The notes beneath the pieces were generated by a model. It searched no databases. It was not told the DNA's origin and was given only the letters and a program-made list of their open reading frames with translations. Source: Proteles cristata cristata (Eukaryota > Chordata > Mammalia > Carnivora > Hyaenidae). From it: a DNA stretch of 64,000 bases. The position numbers and the translations under genes were made by a program. Below are positions 60,332 to 64,000 of this stretch, in pieces. Numbering within the stretch: position 1 is the stretch's first letter; each line of letters starts with the position of its first letter. Location: positions 1,798,001 to 1,862,000 of the forward strand of contig JAESUZ010000980.1 in assembly GCA_017311185.1 (NCBI GenBank). Reading direction: 5' to 3'.

Positions 60332-62694
60332 GGAGCGGGGCCACCGCGACGTCGTCCGGTACCTGCACGCAGCCATGCGGGGCACCGGAAGTGGTAGCCA
60401 CGCGGGTACAGAGGGTGCGGAAGGCCCAGCAGGTGAGGGTAGAAGATTTCTGAGCTGGACCGCAAAGAGCTTCTGCATTCCACTGCACTCCTTTTTCAGA
60501 AGAGAAAGTGGCGCCGGGAGAGCAGGGTCTCGATCCCGTGTCAGCTCTCACACTGCCACCCTGTATAACGATCTGTGTCCCAATCGCGCTGCCTTCCCAG
60601 GGCTGTGGACAGGAAATAGCCTAGAAGGATTTCTGTACTTTCAAGTCCATCCCATAAACTGTACCCGTATCCCCCGCCGCAGACACTCACCCTCCCCACA
60701 GCTCAAGGTCTTGACTAAGGAGCATTGATGACTCAGGAGGCTAGAGGTCTAGGAACCCCAGTTCCTCCCAACTAGCTGGCAGCCTCCATCCACTCAACTG
60801 CCCTCAGTTTCCACATTAGCATTTGTAGCTGGAGCAACCCTGCTATTTCCACAACCATTTGCGCGAGGCAGCATCTGGTAGAAACCTATCACTCCCAGCT
60901 CTATTGCAAAATTCAACTAAATCCGACCCTCAGCTCTATGCAGTGCTGTTTTCCAGAGCTGCCCTCAGCTCTATGCAGTGCTGTTTTCCAGAGCTGCCCA
61001 AGGGAGAGAGACCTCTCCAACCTTCGTAGTCTGCACACAGGGATTTGCTGCACTCTGAGAAACAGAGACCCTCTATTAAGCTTTTCTTTCTCAAGCCTTT
61101 TCTTCTTTGCAAGAGGGATCGCTGAGAGACGGAGATGACCATATGGTCCTCCTTGCCTTGTTCTATAACCGCAAGGTCTTCTCTCCTGGCCCCGTTTCTC
61201 CACCTCCAGTTCAGCCTGCCTGAAGTACCAATTTTACTGATTTCCCCCCCCCCTGAAGAACCATTATTATACACATGACATTAACACGATTATTTAAGGT
61301 AAACCATGACTTTGAAGAAACTGAGATCTATTCTATTTTGGCTCAGAATTGGGGCACTAGGCCCTCTGAGCCTTAGGGGGACCTGAGAAGACCGAGAGGG
61401 GAGGCTCCCTCCTGGTCCTAGACCGGTGATGCAGCGGGTGTCGAGCCTTTGACAAGAAGCAAGACCTCTTTTAGCCTGCCCACCCCCTCTCTCCTCCAAT
61501 TGAAGCTTGCATCCGGACACAGCGTAGGGCGAGCGACCAACCGCAGGGCGGTGCGGTGGCGCCGAAGAGGAGATGGATTAGATGATTGAATTGGGTCACA
61601 GACAAATAAATATTACAACCCTTAATAAGCAAAACTAAGGTATTTGACCCAAGCACACAAGTCCGTCTGTCCCTCCTTCCCTCCCTCCCTTCTCTTCATC
61701 CAACTACGCGATCTACTCCATTTTAGATGGGGCGCAAAAGTGAATGAGACCAAACAGAAGACCTGCCTTCATGGAGCTTACGTTCTGGGAAACACTTTAA
61801 ACAATAAACAGTGTATTTTCGGAGAGTTAGTTTGTAAAAGCAAAGTGATGGGTAAGAGTGAAGTGTGAATCGGAAGAGAAGACTAGAGTGGTCCTAGAGC
61901 CCAACTGATGAGAAGAGATGAGCCACTGGAGGCAGAGACACTCTCAAGTTTGCGAAGACCGAAGACCAGGGCAGGAACGCATGTGGCGGGTTAGAGAACA
62001 GAAAGGCGGGTACTGGGCGCGGACACCAGAAGATCAGAGAGGGGGCAAAGGCCAGATAACGTACCAGCTTGTGGGCCAAAGGCAGGATGTTAGGTTGAAT
62101 CGTGGATTTTGTTGGAGAAACTTTAGGAAGCCATTAGCAGGTTTGGGAGACGGAACCTGGGGAGAAAGATGACAGGGCTGGAACCGAAGGTTTCTACGCT
62201 GCGCAGCCGCTCCGGAGCCTCGGGCGCTCTCTGCTTAACGTGTGTTCGCTGAGTAGCCTGCAGACACGCAAAGAGCGAGGCGATATTTTCACGCCCCGCG
62301 CCAGGCGCTGTGTGCGGCATGACCGCCCCGTGCGCTATTTCCTGCCGAGGGCCTGCGGGGAGGCGGAGCGGCCGCGCTCTCTGCCCTCGCTCGGCGGGCC
62401 CGGGCCGAGGCTGCTGGCGAGCCCGAGCAGCCAGCCGCGCAGTGGACGCGCTGCGGCATCAGCGAGGCTGGGGAGTGCACCTGCCGGCAGGGGCCAGCCT
62501 TGATGGACAGCCCCTGTGCTGAGGGCTGGATATTGAGGGGAGGGGTACCTGCCAGGGAAGCCATTTGATAATCTTGTCCATAAATGTCTGAACACCAAGC
62601 GGGAGATTACAAGAGAAGAGGGAGGGATCTGTCGCACATCCTTGACTTCTGGTTTGTAATGTCTTTTTTTCTTTCTGCAGACAGCTGGACTTAA
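56552..62694 (+). CDS. CDKN2A: CDKN2A, p16INK4a CDK4/6 inhibitor (three coding exons joined)
   Basis: The coding sequence is join(56552..56677, 60126..60432, 62681..62694), 148 codons plus stop. p16 binds CDK4/6 and blocks cyclin D binding, enforcing RB-dependent G1 arrest and senescence. Four ankyrin repeats lie at about residues 3-32, 36-64, 69-98 and 102-131. Residues equivalent to human D74, H83, D84 and R87 are intact (D66, H75, D76, R79). The start MEPSADWL matches the second methionine of human p16; the extra eight human residues are absent, leaving the size equal to human counted from that Met. Exon 2 is 307 bp, as in human. Exon 3 supplies only D-S-W-T before TAA, unlike the human DIPD end. 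The protein is lysine-free, as human p16 is. Identification is certain. Confidence 0.97.
57738..57937 (+). mobile_element. Felid SINE in CDKN2A intron 1-alpha
   Basis: GGGGTGCCTGGGTGGCTCAG head; ACAAAAATAA flanks both ends. Confidence 0.88.
59361..59788 (-). mobile_element. ERVL-MaLR LTR (MLT1 type), antisense
   Basis: This strand reads GCTGTAACAAATTACCACAA, TATCTTATAGTCCTGGAGGT, GGGAGAATCTATTTCCTTGC, then TTGCCATGTCAGGTAATATA and GACATCTTTGGGAGGC. Solo LTR in intron 1-alpha. Confidence 0.8.
60126..60432 (+). CDS. CDKN2A: CDKN2A exon 2, shared by p16 (frame 0) and ARF (frame +1)
   Basis: The 307-bp exon has acceptor CCCGCAG/GTC and donor CAG/GTGAGG. The p16 frame runs through the whole exon and leaves one base for exon 3. 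The ARF frame ends at TGA 60329-60331. After position 60366 the sequence departs from CDKN2B exon 2 and encodes a p16-specific Gly/Ser-rich tail ending AEGPA. Confidence 0.97.
60927..60996 (+). repeat. 35-bp tandem duplication, two perfect copies
   Basis: The unit 60927-60961 is repeated exactly at 60962-60996; both read CCCTCAGCTCTATGCAG onward and end CAGAGCTG. Confidence 0.95.
61725..62165 (+). repeat. Ancient mammalian interspersed repeat (L2/CR1-like)
   Basis: CTTCATGGAGCTTACGTTCT, AAACAATAAACAGTG, GTTAGAGAACAGAAAGGCGG, GGATTTTGTTGGAGAAACTTTAGGAAGCCATTAG, in the order of a common old family. Same family as 29540-29830. Confidence 0.5.
62190..62505. promoter_or_regulatory. CpG-island-like block in CDKN2A intron 2
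   Basis: There is an abrupt rise in GC and CG density, with NotI-like GCGGCCGC at about 62368-62375 and many GCG/CGC words, ending 180 bp before exon 3. Short open frames here (62240-62503 and others) look like composition artefacts. It could be an alternative or antisense promoter, or an exapted GC-rich repeat. Confidence 0.5.
62681..62694 (+). CDS. CDKN2A: CDKN2A exon 3 coding tail (p16)
   Basis: After a strong polypyrimidine tract and CTGCAG acceptor (62661-62680), the bases AC complete a GAC codon with the last G of exon 2. Codons for S, W and T then precede TAA at 62692-62694. The D at the junction matches the human phase-1 junction; the last three residues differ from human. Confidence 0.88.
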
Positions 62695-62730
62695 AGCATC
62701 ATTGAGATATAAGGACACTTCAATATTACG

Positions 62731-62918
62731 TTCATCTTCAACCAACCACCCCACCCAACTCTTCCCTGCTTTCTTAGTTACCATATATCAAGTAGCACTT
62801 TTTAAATCTGCCTTCCCCTTCCTCTTCATCTTCAACCAACCACCCCACCCAACTCTTCCCTGCTTTCTTAGTTACCATATATCAAGTAGCGCTTTTTAAA
62901 TCTGCTTTCCCCTTCCCC
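62731..62918 (+). repeat. 94-bp tandem duplication in CDKN2A 3' UTR
   Basis: The copies are 62731-62824 and 62825-62918, both beginning TTCATCTTCAACCAACC. They differ at two visible positions (A/G and C/T near the end), so the duplication is recent. Confidence 0.95.
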
Positions 62919-63458
62919 TAAATTTCCATTTGTATTTCCATTTATACATCTCTATAAAAGATGAACAAGCAACACTGTTTCTGCCTTTTTTTTTTCTTTT
63001 TTAAATTGGGTTAGAGTTTTCTGGAGCAAATTCTTAGGCCCTGAAAACACGTATGCGGGCACTTCCTGTTTCCAGCCTGGTACCTCAAAGGGCACTGTTG
63101 TTTTTACAAATACGTAGTGAACTAAACGATACAAAACTTAAATGGGTTACATGGCCTTTCCTGTGTCAAAATGACATTGAGCGGCAGTGCCAAAGCTCAC
63201 TTTTTAAAGTGTTACTTATTTATTCAGTCCACATTTACTGAGTACCTATTATGGTATCTTGCCATGGGTATGGGATGTGGAGACAGACATCAACTAATGA
63301 ACACACAAACGCATGACTAGAAATTTTAATGCCAATTTCACTGACTAGAAGGTAGTATTGTTTCCAAAAGATAAACATGCATTCCAGTAAGAGTATATAG
63401 CATGAATTCTAAGACATCCGAATTTCAGATAAAATATCAAAAGCTGGGTCTTAAAATC

Positions 63459-63464
63459 AATAAA
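63459..63464 (+). terminator. CDKN2A: Candidate CDKN2A poly(A) signal
   Basis: This AATAAA lies 765 bp after the p16 stop. It is the first canonical hexamer after the conserved 3' UTR block; use is unproven. Confidence 0.35.
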
Positions 63465-63480
63465 ATGGGGTAAAAAGTGA

Positions 63481-63917
63481 TGAACAGAAACTCCAAGGAG
63501 ACCTCAGATTGACAGACTCACAGTTGGCCTTCCATTACTTATCTGGCTGCAGGAGCTGAGCCCCTCAAGGTTTGGGGTATTCTGCCCAAATCTTCAAAGC
63601 AAGCATGTGACTGAGCCAGCAAAGTGTGGTCCACAACCACAGAGCTGGCTCTGCAGTCTGCTGGGGGCCTGACTAAGCTGCCCCCAACCATGCCCTGAGC
63701 AGCTTTATGAAACTCCCCAGGGTACAGTGGTTCCAGAGGGCTGTGAAGTAGCTACTGACTGACACTCAAACCAAAAGCAGCTCCAGGCAGAAGGAGGAAT
63801 GTGACTCCAACTTCAGCAGAGGCCAGGAGGCCATGCTGCCTCCTTCACAGTAGGGGTCTCATACCTTCATTACTTATTTTTTTGAGGTGCAATTCATATA
63901 ACAAAATCAATAATTTT
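63481..63917. other. Non-coding downstream of CDKN2A
   Basis: Unique-looking sequence; a short L1M-3'-UTR-like piece at 63878-63917. No exon of the next gene is visible. Confidence 0.4.
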
Positions 63918-64000
63918 ATATTAATGTTTATTTAGAGAGTGTGCACAGAAGAGAAGAGAGAGAGGTGCAGAGAGAGAGAGAGACAGAGAGAGAGAGAGAG
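63918..64000 (-). mobile_element. Felid SINE, antisense, cut by window end
   Basis: TTAATGTTTATTTAGAGAG and a GA-rich body match the reverse start of other antisense copies; the head lies beyond the window. Confidence 0.65.

Larger units (their letters stand above)
60433..62680 (+). other. CDKN2A: CDKN2A intron 2
   Basis: The 2.25-kb intron has donor GTGAGG and acceptor TTTCTGCAG. It carries a 35-bp perfect tandem duplication (60927-60996), an old L2/MIR-type repeat (61725-62165) and an isolated CpG-rich block (62190-62505). The p16 frame stays open 296 bases past the donor, so intron retention would give a longer product ending at 60728. Confidence 0.9.
62695..63480 (+). other. CDKN2A: CDKN2A 3' UTR (approximate extent)
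   Basis: The segment 62965-63212 (TTTTCTGGAG, GCGGGCACTTCCTG and GTGCCAAAGCTCA words) resembles the end of human CDKN2A 3' UTR as I recall it, which places this in the terminal exon. A 94-bp tandem duplication (62731-62918) lies upstream of that block. Human has AATAAA right after CCAAAGCTC; here that spot reads ACTTTTTAAAG. The next clear AATAAA is at 63459-63464. Confidence 0.6.

Overview
This is an ordinary chromosomal window from a carnivore, almost certainly a cat (feliform/felid). It carries the whole INK4b-ARF-INK4a tumour-suppressor locus (CDKN2B-CDKN2A) on the + strand. The lineage call rests on about 20 copies of a tRNA-Lys-derived SINE. Its head reads close to GGGGCGCCTGGGTGGCTC, followed by a pyrimidine-rich body and an AATAAATAAA tail, which is the felid SINEC type and not the canine one.

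Layout. Bases 1-17,600 are upstream non-coding DNA made of SINEs, L1/L2 pieces, MIRs, a MaLR LTR, microsatellites and unique sequence. CDKN2B (p15INK4b) has a CpG-rich promoter at about 17.6-18.3 kb, exon 1 coding 18273-18428 and exon 2 coding 20755-21015, followed by a presumed 3' UTR. Bases 22-29.8 kb are repeat-rich spacer. A large CpG island at about 29.9-31.95 kb carries CDKN2A exon 1-beta (ARF start, 31718-31910). By analogy with other mammals, it should also fire the antisense ANRIL-type transcript on the - strand. Bases 31.9-56.0 kb are the long 1-beta to 1-alpha intron, full of repeats. A second CpG island at about 56.08-56.72 kb holds CDKN2A exon 1-alpha (p16 start, 56552-56677). The shared exon 2 is 60126-60432 and exon 3 coding is 62681-62694, followed by the 3' UTR. 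MTAP, expected further right in convergent orientation, is not reached.

Function. p15 (138 aa) and p16 (148 aa) are four-ankyrin-repeat inhibitors of CDK4/6 that keep RB active. ARF (132 aa) reads exon 2 in the +1 frame relative to p16 and restrains MDM2, stabilising p53. All splice junctions agree with the known mammalian gene structure: the INK4 proteins enter exon 2 in phase 0 and ARF enters in phase 1.

Most notable observations. (1) A 271-bp block covering the splice acceptor and most of exon 2 is base-for-base identical between CDKN2B (20725-20995) and CDKN2A (60096-60366), 39.4 kb apart, with sharp edges; this indicates recent gene conversion. (2) ARF has a single lysine, K48, where human ARF has none. 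(3) The CDKN2A 3' UTR contains a 94-bp tandem duplication. (4) There is an unexpected CpG-island-like block just upstream of exon 3. (5) CDKN2B intron 1 contains a 0.11-kb dispersed duplication. No novel gene system, CRISPR array or functional RNA gene was found. The remaining open frames look like chance frames in CpG islands or repeat remnants.
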